NCBI RefSeq assembly: GCF_000002235.5
Contig: NW_022145609.1
Location: forward strand, 7,945,163-8,009,162
Source: Strongylocentrotus purpuratus
Taxonomy: Eukaryota > Echinodermata > Echinoidea > Camarodonta > Strongylocentrotidae
Length of the DNA: 64,000 bases
Direction: 5' to 3'
Shown: piece after piece, positions 38,601-48,950 of the stretch
Position numbering within the stretch: position 1 is the stretch's first letter
Layout: each line of letters starts with the position of its first letter
Program-made: the position numbers and the translations under genes
Notes under the pieces: model-generated
Seen by the model: only the letters and a program-made list of their open reading frames with translations
The model's database searches: none
What the model was told of the DNA's origin: nothing

Positions 38601-40130
38601 GGTTTCCATATTAAGAAATTGTAACTTACATTTGTTTAAAAAAAGAATATAACATTTGGTGGGTTGGCGGTGGGTAGGTTGTTGGTGATGGTGGATAATT
38701 CCTGAACACAATAGTAACATAATCATAGGCTATAACTACACATGTAAGGAGATATCTTCAGGATCTAAAATTTCAAACTTGGAATATCGCAAGTGTGTCT
38801 TGTACACTATTGTAAACATGTATAGGCATATGCAGGTGCAACACAGTGATACGAGCTTAACAAAAATATGTGTGCAAGGATGTGCGTGGGTGTGGGTCGG
38901 TGTGTGTATGTATGTAGGCCTATCACTCTCAAGAACCCATTAAAACACACAAAACTAATCGCAATAACACTCCGTTGGAAATAAATATCACATGTCATGC
39001 TGCTTATTTATTAAAAAAAAGAAGATATCTTACAATCAGGGCTCAAATTAATTTTTTGTCCACGGGGGCTCTTCCCCCCAAAAAGAGCCCCCGTGAGAAG
39101 GCTCACGGGGGCTCTTTAAGTGCTGACGGGGGCTCTTATTTTAATACAAATTTCCATTGAATCTGTACCCATGAAACTCTTAAATTCCTTGGTATTTTAT
39201 CATTATCATTTATTTAAGTCGGCATTTTCCCTCTTAGAAATATTGACTTTTTTCCCGTGATGACATTTTCTCCATTTCTTCCCGTTCTGCACATAATGTT
39301 CTCCTCCTCATATTATTCGGAGCAACCTTATTTACATTCTTTCTTTACTTTTAGTCTTTACCATATCCTTCCAAAACACAGGGGCAGATCTAGCTTTTTG
39401 CTAAGGGTGGGGGGGGGGGGGAACCCAAATACGATTGGAGCATCGCCCACGAGCCGCGTAGCGGCGATGCTATTTTTGTTGTTGCTATTTTGAACCCTCG
39501 TGAGTGATGTTTCCTGGCATCTACTAACATGCGGAGCATCGTCCACGAGCCGCAAAGCGGCGAGGGAATTTTTTTTTTTTGGTGCTATTTTGAACCCCCG
39601 TTAGTGATGTTTTCCTGGCATCTACTGACATCTACTCAGTGGCGTAATGAACAAAAAAGTTTTTTTTTTGGGGGGGGGGCCGGGGGGGGGGGGGCTGGCA
39701 GAAAAAAAATCCGCATCACCCCACTTTTACATGCAGGCCCCTGTACGATGTGTCTCAATAACACAGAAACACAGAAACACTAAATTATTTAGTGTTTCTG
39801 TGTTTCTGAGTGGTCTAGGCACCGTGCGTTACAAAATTAAAAGATCACTGCGCACGCACGCCGAGTAGCCGAGAAGCCTGTTTCAAATCGAGCAAAGCTA
39901 GTTTCCATGCAATCGAAACCGGGCTGACCAGATTAAACTTAAAAAAAGCAGAAACACGAAGTTGCAAACCATCTAGAGACTCCTAATAAATTGCGTTACT
40001 GATTAATTAATTATATCATTACAAATCTTTATCCTCAGTTTTCTTATGTATAATTGATTTTCTTATAAAATTAAAGATATGGCGTATACTGATCGAATGA
40101 ACGCCATTAAACTATTACTTACAACAACAA
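38601..40130. other. Gene-free stretch with hAT-end fragments and hairpins
   Basis: It holds a GGGGGCTCTT-rich hairpin cluster (39058-39136) and CAGGGGCAGATCTAG (39380) and CAGTGGCGTAATGAAC (39636), both hAT-end-like motifs followed by G-runs. It also holds two copies of a GAGCATCG.CCACGAGCCGC block (39437 and 39534). No gene is supported. Confidence 0.6.
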
Positions 40131-40880
40131 CAACATGCAGGCCCCGCTGAACGTTTTTCAAAGTGGGTGGGGGGGGGAGGCTAAAGTATTTACGATCAGG
40201 TAGAGTGTAGTGTAAATTGGCGTGGGGTCTAGGGTCAAAGCCCAGGCAGGGGTCAAGAGTCCCCGGAAGCTCAGGGGGTATGGGCATTTAATTACGGTCA
40301 GATGAGCATATTTTGATACCTTATTCATGACACTGGCTGGTCACTTATTGGCGTGGGGTCTAGGGAGCTGAGCCCCCTGAAACTCAGGGATTTGAGGCAT
40401 TTTATAACGGTCATTGAGCATTCAAGGGGCCCGCCTTAGGCCCCCTGGTGGGGTCGAGGGGGCGGAGCCCCGGAAGCACAGGGGTTTTAAGCACTTAATT
40501 ACGGTTAGATGAATATATTTTGATTCCTTATTCGTAACACTGGCAGGACACTAATTGGCGTGGGGTCCAGGGGCGGAGCCCCCAGAAGCTCAGGGTTTTG
40601 GGGGCATTTTATAACGGTCAGATGAGCATATTTGTATACCTTATTCATGACACTGGCAGGTCACTATCGGCGTGGGGTCCAGTTGCGGAGCCCCCGGAAG
40701 CTCAGGGGATTTAGGCATTTAATCACGGTCAGATGAGTATATTTTGATACCTCATTATTTTGTGACACTTGCAGGTCACTATTCTTTTTTTCTTTCTTTC
40801 TTTCTATTTCTCTTTAGTATACTTTTTTCGAAAAAAGTGAGGGCGGAGCTCGAGGACCCGGAGCCCCGTCGTTGTGCGGG
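40130..40880 (-). repeat. Second copy of the GC-rich minisatellite, reversed
   Basis: The reverse complement of 40137-40790 contains the units of the 9866-11300 array. The start, GCAGGCCCCGCTGAACG, matches the reverse of 11330-11350, the segment following that array inside its hAT element. It has about six units. No matching element ends were found. Confidence 0.8.
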
Positions 40881-41489
40881 CCCTGCCATGTAGGCTTCTA
40901 AATAAGCATATTTCTTGCCTGACTGTAAATTTAGAAATTTGTAATTTTCCAACAAACGTATAAAAAAGTATAATTTATTAAAAAGTGACAAAAAATCTTG
41001 GAAAATTATGTCATTTCATCAACATTTGTAAATCACCGGTATCGAATTAGAAATAAACCACGTTTGAATTGTATTTGGGGGGGTATCTGCCCCCCCCCAA
41101 TCAGTACGCCATTGCCCCCCCCCCCGATCTATACCTTGTTGGCGGGGAAAATCGCAACTAAACTCCCCTACCTATCTTCTTTCTCTCTTTTTTTTAAAAT
41201 TGGAAATGAGTGTAAGTATTAGAAAAATCAGAAATAGAATTGATGAGAAAGTTATATATTTGTTTTTATCGAGATCAATACATGTAATAAGATGGGGAAT
41301 CTCCAACTGGCATTTAAATGCGGTGTCACACGTACTCGTAACGCATGTCACACATTCCAATGATAACTCCCTATTAGTTACCCATATTTTCATGCAAGTT
41401 TGATGTTTGTATCATTTGGAATACCACTCTCTTAGATTTTTTAGTTTTCCAAACAGTTTGTTAATTCTCGATAAAATCTGATGGACGAC

Positions 41490-41490
<1 letters not shown>

Positions 41491-41529
<39 letters not shown>

Positions 41530-41560
41530 AGAGGGAGAGAGAGAGAGTGGGAAGAAAGAG
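41491..41560. repeat. GA microsatellite
   Basis: A near-perfect run of GA with a few interruptions, in a gene-free stretch between the reversed minisatellite and the satellite array. Confidence 0.9.
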
Positions 41561-41624
41561 AGAGATACGATTGGGGGCACATAATGTCTGAGCCTTTATT
41601 TTACATGTGAGCAAGCTAACTATC

Positions 41625-44566
41625 CAGGCGCGGATCCAGGATTTTCCAATAGGGGGGGGGGGGGGGGCGGAAATTTGAAAATTGCGCAGACCGTGTTTGT
41701 CAAGGTCATATTAGAAGCACCATACCGGTACAATTTTTGACATCTTCATCGGGGGGGGGGGGCTAGAGCGTCTTGCCCGAAAAAGTAATTTTCTGGTTTC
41801 ACAATTCGGCTAGTGAGCTAGCAACAATTTGAGCATAATATGTATTTTGTGAAAGTGTTATTTATCACCAAAATAAACGAGAAAAGGTATCAAAAACTCA
41901 TATTCGGGCAGCTCGCTGTCCCCCCCCCCCCCCCCATTACGCGCGAAGCGCGGAAGCTTTGCCCTTTCATTAATTATTAGAGAAAGAAGATTTGTTGTAC
42001 CATTCTCGACTCTTATTACTTGACTGAATTCAGCCCCCTCCCCCCCTCCCGCGCAAAGCGCGGAAGCTTTGACGTTTCATTAAATTATTAGAGAAGGAAG
42101 GCGATTCGTTGTACCGTTCTCGACTCTTAATCCTTGTCTGAATTGAGTTCCCGTCCCCCCTCCCGCGTAAAGCGCGGAAGCTTTGACGTTTCATTAAATT
42201 ATAAGGGAAAGAAGACGATTCTTTGTACCATTCTTGACTCTTAATCCTTGTCTGAATTCAGTTTTTCCCTGCCTGCGCGTAGCGCGTAAGCTCTGACGGT
42301 TCATTAAATTATTAGAGGAAGAAGACGAATCGTTTAACCATTCTCGACTCGTATTCCTTGTCTGAATTCAGTTTTCCCCCTCCCGCGCGAAGCGCGGAAG
42401 CTTTGACGTTTCATTAAATTATTAGAGAAAGAAGACGATTCGTTGTAACATTCTCGACTCTTAATCCTTGTGTTAACGCAGTTTCACCCCCTCTCGCGCG
42501 AAGCGTGGAAGCTTTGACCTTTCATTAAATTATTCGAGAAAGAAGACGATTAGTTGTACCATTCTCGACTCTTAATCCTTGTCTGAATCAGTTTCATCCC
42601 GCCCGCGCGAAGCGCGGAAGCTTTGCCCTTTCATTAATTATTAGAGAAAGAAAATTTGTTGTACCATTCTCGACTCTTATTACTTGACTGAATTCAGCCC
42701 CCCTTCCCCCCCCCCTCTCCCGTGCAAAGCGCGGAAGCTTTGACGTTTCATTAAATTATTAGAGAAGGAAGGCGATTCGTTGTACCGTTCTCGACTCTTA
42801 ATCCTTGTCTGAATTGAGTTCCCGTCCCCCCCCCTCCCGCGTAAAGCGCGGAAGCTTTGACGTTTCATTAAATTATAAGGGAAAGAAGACGATTCTTTGT
42901 ACCATTCTTGACTCTTAGTCCTTGTCTGAATTCAGTTTTTCCCTGCCTGCGCGTAGCGTGTAAGCTCTGACGGTTCATTAAATTATTAGAGGAAGAAGAC
43001 GAATCGTTTAACCATTCTCGACTCGTATTCCTTGTCTGAATTCAGTTTTCCCCCTCCCGCGCGAAGCGCGGAAGCTTTGAAGTTCATTAAATTATTAGAG
43101 AAAGAAGACGATTCGTTGTAACATTCTCGACTCTTAATCCTTGTGTTAACGCAGTTTCACCCCCTCTCGCGCGAAGCGTGAAAGCTTTGACCTTTCATTA
43201 AATTATTCGAGAAAGAAGACGATTAGTTGTACCATTCTCGACTCTTAATCCTTGTCTGAATTCAGTTTCATCCCGCCCGCGCGAAGCGCGGAAGCTTTGC
43301 CCTTTCATTAATTATTAGAGAAAGAAAATTTGTTGTACCATTCTCGACTCTTATTACTTGACTGAATTCAGCCCCCCTTCCCCCCCCTCTCCCGTGCAAA
43401 GCGCGGAAGCTTTGACGTTTCATTAAATTATTAGAGAAGGAAGACGATTCGTTGTACCGTTCTCGACTCTTAATCCTTGTCTGAATTGAGTTCCCGTCCC
43501 CCCTCCCGCGTGAAGCGCGGAAGCTTTGACGTTTCATTAAATTATAAGGGAAAGGAGACGATTCTTTGTACCATTCTTGACTCTTAGTCCTTGTCTGAAT
43601 TCAGTTTTTCCCTGCCTGCGCGTAGCGCGTAAGCTCTGACGGTTCATTAAATTATTAGAGGAAGAAGACGAATCGTTTAACCATTCTCGACTCGTATTCC
43701 TTGTCTGAATTCAGTTTTCCCCCTCCCGCGCGAAGCGCGGAAGCTTTGACGTTTCATTAAATTATTAGAGAAAGAAGACGATTCGTTGTAACATTCTCGA
43801 CTCTTAATCCTTGTGTTAACGCAGTTTCACCCCCTCTCGCGCGAAGCGTGAAAGCTTTGACCTTTCATTAAATTATTCGAGAAAGAAGACGATTAGTTGT
43901 ACCATTCTCGACTCTTAATCCTTGTCTGAATTCAGTTTCATCCAGCCCGCGCGAAGCGCGGAAGCTTTGCCCTTTCATTAATTATTAGAGAAAGAAAATT
44001 TGTTGTACCATTCTCGACTCTTATTACTTGACTGAATTCAGCCCCCCTTCCCCCCCCCCCCCCCTCTCCCGCGCAAAGCGCGGAAGCTTTGACGTTTCAT
44101 TAAATTATTAGAGAAGGAAGACGATTCGTTGTACCGTTCTCGACTCTTAATCCTTGTCTGAATTGAGTTCCCGTCCCCCCTCCCGCGTGAAGCGCGGAAG
44201 CTTTGACGTTTCATTAAATTATAAGGGAAAGGAGACGATTCTTTGTACCATTCTTGACTCTTAGTCCTTGTCTGAATTCCATTTTCCCCTGCCCGCGCGT
44301 AGCGCGTAAGCTTTGACGGTTCATTAAATTATTAAAGAAAGAAGACCAATCGTTTTACCATTCTCGTCTCTTAATCGTTGTTTGAATTCAGTTTTCCCCC
44401 TCCCGCGCGAAGCGCGGAAACGTTGACGTTTCATTAAATTATTAAAAAAGAAGACGATTCGTTGTACCGTTCTCGACTTGTCAGAATTTTCAAAAATGTT
44501 TCTTTGTCTGCTCCTTTTTCGTCCTATATCCTCTTACTGTCCCCACCGCCCCTGGCTACGCAACTG
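41625..44566. mobile_element. Candidate hAT-ended carrier of the long satellite array
   Basis: At the left, CAGGCGCGGATCCAGG is followed by a G-run, as at other local hAT ends. At the right, CCCCTGGCTACGCAACTG is an end-like motif of the opposite orientation. The 8-mers outside (TAACTATC and CTTTAAAG) do not match, so the two may belong to different elements. Confidence 0.35.
41940..44475 (+). repeat. Satellite array with about 670-bp higher-order repeat
   Basis: About 23 monomers of roughly 111 bp, same family as 12326-13360. A distinctive monomer containing GCCCTTTCATTAATTATTAG recurs at 41961, 42625, 43299 and 43969 (spacing 664, 674 and 670), defining a six-monomer higher-order unit repeated nearly four times. 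Every monomer keeps the GCGCGAAGCGCG-type palindrome. Confidence 0.92.
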
Positions 44567-45284
44567 CTTTAAAGCGAAAATGAAACAATCATGATTGTGA
44601 TAGCACACAATTAGGTTAGTAGAAATGAAAGGGAAAAAAGATATATTACACCAACCATGGATAAATCACGGCCGGGAGCTTCAAAGGTTTGTGTTATCGG
44701 GCGAGGGCCTGGTTGTAGCGACCAAGCGAGATTTTGCAATGTTGAATGCTGAAATTATGCATTCTAAAAAATCCCTAAGCCCAATATGTACGTTCTTTCC
44801 GCTATATTTCTTTCTAGCCATATTTCTAAATTTCCTGGGGGACGGGCCCAGGATTGCCGCCCCTGCCCATGATTACTACCAACATGAGTTTAAATACAAG
44901 CACAAGCGAGTTGGTATGAGCTGAATCCAAATGAAGGGCAAAATAAGAGTTGTGAAGCGGCCCTACCGTTAATTTAAAATTTGACTGTTGAGTATATAAC
45001 TTCTATTTAAAAGACATCCAAATTATTGTGCCCTTTTCAAATTTCTCACTAAAGAGTGATGACCGCAGGGGCTGATCTTAACGTTTAAATTTGAATCCGC
45101 GGCTCGAGATTTTATGCGGCCGGCCCGGCCCCCCTCTATTCAATAACGTTTGCCAAGCCTTCTGGAATGACCCCAAATCTCCCGATTACAGTTTTCCCTT
45201 GTTCGTCGTTACTGTCACTTAGCGCCATTTCCTTGTCTTTCCCCCTTTCCACCTTTCTCACCCCCCCCCCCCCCCCCCCCCCCC

Positions 45285-46013
45285 CACACTCAGTGTTATC
45301 TAAGGTACGCACATGTATGTTCCCTCTCTTTGAATGCACCCCTCTATATCTGGTGTGTAAAGTCAGTACGGGCCGGATTTTTGTGTATTACGGGCCGGAC
45401 TTTGTTGCGTGAAAAGTAACTCTTTATCGGAAATTTTGGGAACACAAATTCGGTCCCTCCGACCCCGGAGTGGGAGGGAGAAAGGGGGGGGGGGGGTTTA
45501 TCTTCTTTATCTTTTTCTCTTCTCTTTTCTTTTCTCTTCTTTTTTCCTTTCTCTTCTCCTTTCTTTTCTCTTCTCCTTTTTTTTCTCCTCTTCTCCTTTC
45601 TTTTTTTCTCTTCTTTTCTTCCTCTTTTTTTTTCTTCCTTTTTTTGCGCCGCCAATAGGGGGGGGGGGGCCGCGGCCGTTTCGGCCCCCCTGGATCCGCC
45701 ACTGCTATCCATGTAGCTTTAACACTTCGTTTGACCGATGCCCCCACAGTTTTATTCTCCAATCGTCTATGTCCTCGTCCCTAACCGTTATCCCCCCCCC
45801 CCCCCCCCCCAATCCGGAAACGGAGGGACCGCATTCATGTTCCCAAAATGTCCGGTATAAAGGATAACTTTTCACGCAACAAAGTCCGGCTCGTAATACA
45901 CTCAAAAAATCGGCCCGTATTGACTTTCCCACACCGGACTTAGGGTTTTTTTTTTCAAAGGGAGGGAACATGCATACGCGTACCCTAAATAGCACTTGAG
46001 TGGGGGGGGGGGG
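45285..46013. repeat. Large inverted repeat around a polypyrimidine tract
   Basis: The left arm 45285-45478 is the imperfect reverse complement of 45808-46013. Shared blocks include GCGTACCCTAAATA, AACATGCAT/ACATGTATGTTCC, CGTATTGACTTT and CTTTTCACGCAACAAAGTCC. Between them lies a CT-rich tract (45500-45650) ending at CCTGGATCCGCCACTG (45689-45704), a hAT right end. The arm family also occurs at 36001-36275. Confidence 0.75.
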
Positions 46014-46353
46014 GGCTGGGGATCCGATGCGATATATTATCAAAAGAGGAGGAGATTTCATACAAAAAATACAAGTGCAAAGCTAATGAACGACATTACG
46101 AGAAAATCGGGTGGCTTACCGTAAACGAATGAGTACCCAGGTCATGAATTATCCATTATTATTGCGACATACTGGTTAAGTCGAGAATCGGGCCGATTTA
46201 ATTTTTGATCTCCAACACACCGTCCCACCGCAAATATTCATAAATTTAAATATTAATATGCAGGGCAGCGTGGCAAGGTTAGACGGTTTCCAAGCATAAT
46301 GATGAGATTGTTGATAACGCCATCTTCGGCGGCTTGAATCAAGTGTGTAGGGA

Positions 46354-46354
<1 letters not shown>

Positions 46355-46390
<36 letters not shown>
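46355..46390. repeat. AT microsatellite
   Basis: A run of about 30 bp of alternating A and T. The flanks from 46020 to 47040 show no gene. Confidence 0.85.
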
Positions 46391-47039
46391 ACATATAAAT
46401 TATGTACATGTATATCCAACTTCGATCTTGTTACTGGCTGACATGATTGTAACCTTGTATGGAAATGTAAAAGTTCACTTGCAAATTGATTCAGAATTTA
46501 GACCTTTGTGAAGATTATTTTGTAATTTTGTATACATTGTTATAATTTATGTACGATTTTATTTATGAAAGAAGAGAATAAATACCTATGATTTTGTTTT
46601 TAATTATAAGACAAGAAATACCAGAAAGATTGAAAGAGTAGGTATTGGTAATTCGTTTTAATGGCATAAAACATTGGAATTCCCTTCATAAAAGAAGTGA
46701 AGGAAATAGAAAACTTTGCTCATTTTAATTAAAACAGGAAATAAAAGGAATACCTAATATGTCAGAGTCAGAGAAGAGAAGCGAATGACATGTTATAATG
46801 ATTGAAATTTGTATTCTTCTGCCGGTTCATACTTTTTCATTTTGTATATACTTGTGTTTTTGTACGTTAGAAATTCTACCATATCATCATTATTTTCCTC
46901 TTCCTCCTCCTCCTAGCTCTTTTTCTTCTTCTCCTTCTTCTTTTCTTCTTGTACTTATTATCATTTCTATCATAAGTCTATAATGTGATTATTATCATCA
47001 TTATTATCTTTAATAAAAAAATTCTTATCGGTCTGTAAA

Positions 47040-47202
47040 TTTTTACTATTTTATAATTTTGTACACAAAGGCTCCACGGTCGGGGCGCCCATTGGAAAGC
47101 TCTCGAGCTGGGTTATCCTGTGACAAGCTGAATCCGATATTATTGTTGTATGTTGGAAGCTTGGCGAATAAAAATCAATCAACCAATCAATCAATCAATC
47201 AA
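47040..47202 (+). mobile_element. 5'-truncated LINE 3' tail with AATC repeats
   Basis: TTTGTACACAAAGGCTCCAC leads to GAAGCTTGGCGAATAAA and then AATCAATCAACC repeated. The pattern of a GC-richer stem, AATAAA and a short tandem tail is typical of CR1/L2-type LINE 3' ends. No ORF is left. Confidence 0.5.
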
Positions 47203-48277
47203 CAAAACCTACAAAATCCTAAACCTATCCTTTTTATGTCTTGTTTATTATGACACATAAATAAATAAATACATACACGCATAATTAATAAAAAGATTAT
47301 AAATGAATAGGTAAACGAATAAACAAACAACATATTAGAAATGTAGAATGAATAAATAAAATAATGCAAGCACATAAATAATTAAATAAATGAATAAATA
47401 GATAAATAAACAAATATGTAAGTGAATTAATTAATAGATGACTGAAAGGAAAAAATTAACGAATATTTAGTTATTGATTAATTAATATGAATCTCGTTTA
47501 TAGCATGCATGATCCAATTATTATCAACGTATGATTTCTGGAGAAAATCTGAAATCGGCACACATAAATTGTTTGTTTTTTTGCCTTGAGACCTCCGATT
47601 GCGTGAGATATGTCATTTATATTATAACTGATATTTTAATGAAAATCATTCTTCATAATTATTATAATCTAGGTTGATGGATTTGCGTACAACCTTCTAG
47701 CCTTGTACTTGTGGGACGGGCGCGCGTGGCGCCCCATAAGTTACACTTGGGTAAAATTACAATCACACGCCCATGAATGTTTTCCGTGTAAATATTTACG
47801 TTGTGTCACGCGACTTTGAGAAGAAAATTATCACATTACGTAAGTTTGTCTCTTATCATCCTATATACTTGTTTTTCTACTAGTTGTGAGTTGATGTACT
47901 GATGTGTTATCTTTTATATTGGGGGAGAATCTTAGTGTAAAGATGGCTTTTTTTTCGCTTGACCTTTGCGTTGCTCTGACTCTGTCGGCAGCCGAGCCTG
48001 CTGGCGCTGGTGCCATTGGTAATGAACGGGTAGTTCACCGGGATGTACACGATATGTCAGGTTGGTACATTAGGTACGGTACAGTAACTCCAGGGAGCTC
48101 CGTAGTATAGGTAGCTCTAGTTAGACATAACATAGCTGCTGATTCTCAACATTTCAAACACCACTGTACAAAACTCAACTGATTTCACCCTAAATCGGTA
48201 GTTTAGCGACTATTATTAGTATTAATGACACCTAGATCTAAATTCTAGTACTAGTAGACTCTAGATCTAGACTAAAT

Positions 48278-48950
48278 GGTAGCGCACCCAGTATTCGGTC
48301 AGACAGCTGTTTCAACAGCTGTAACAATTAAAAAAATAATTTAAGAGCCACGAAACTTGCACAAATCAGGCAGCTGAACAACTTTTCTTAACTCTCAAAA
48401 TTAAATTAGATTTAGGGCCCGGAAAGATCTCCAACTTAGCTCGAAATTGGTCAGTGTCGCACAACTTCCTGCACTTCCGCGTTCTCTTAGCACATGCGCT
48501 AACATGCATAGCCATATGTAGAAGTCTATTTCGAAACAACTACGTGTGCTGTCGCAATGAATTTAATATGTGTGTGAAGAGAATCACTTCCGTGTTCACT
48601 CCATCACAGTGAATTTGCAAATGACGCACTTGCCGATGTGCGAGAGGTATTTATACGATACCCTTGCCTTGCGGTATCGCTCGGCCAGTATTCGGTCAAC
48701 GCATTGACATTCAGTGCTTTATCGCGCAATTGTGTGAAAATAGTGCGCGACCGAATTCTGGGCAGAAAAATGCTCCGTCTTCTTTCGGAAGTATTTTGCT
48801 TATCATTATTCTATATTTTAAGTGACTATAAAATCCTGTTAGAGGAATAAATTTCTTTTCTTTTGATGGGTAGATTGCCAAAATAAAAGAGGTAATATTT
48901 CAAAATATTAGCGATTTCCCCTTAAGTGACCGAATACTGGGCATTCTACC
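48278..48950. mobile_element. 673-bp TIR element
   Basis: The left end GGTAGCGCACCCAGTATTCG and right end CGAATACTGGGCATTCTACC are inverted repeats of about 20 bp. A third internal copy of CCAGTATTCGGTCAA lies at about 48686. CTAAA occurs just outside both ends. No ORF of note, so it is non-autonomous. Class not identified. Confidence 0.65.

Noticed and set aside
41940-44475. Regular repeats that might suggest a CRISPR array
   Set aside because: The repeats are contiguous monomers of about 111 bp without unique spacers, in an animal genome with introns. They are satellite DNA.
44625-44924. 99-codon open frame after the satellite array
   Set aside because: No recognisable domain, no splice context, no repeat or paralogue support. 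Likely chance.
47904-48110. Open frame with an Ala-rich stretch upstream of ATG4
   Set aside because: It lacks a clear ATG context and no junction to the ATG4 exon can be shown. It may be a 5' exon but I cannot support it.
48278-48950. The TIR element read as a Tc1/mariner copy
   Set aside because: No TA duplication or transposase was found, so I left the class open.
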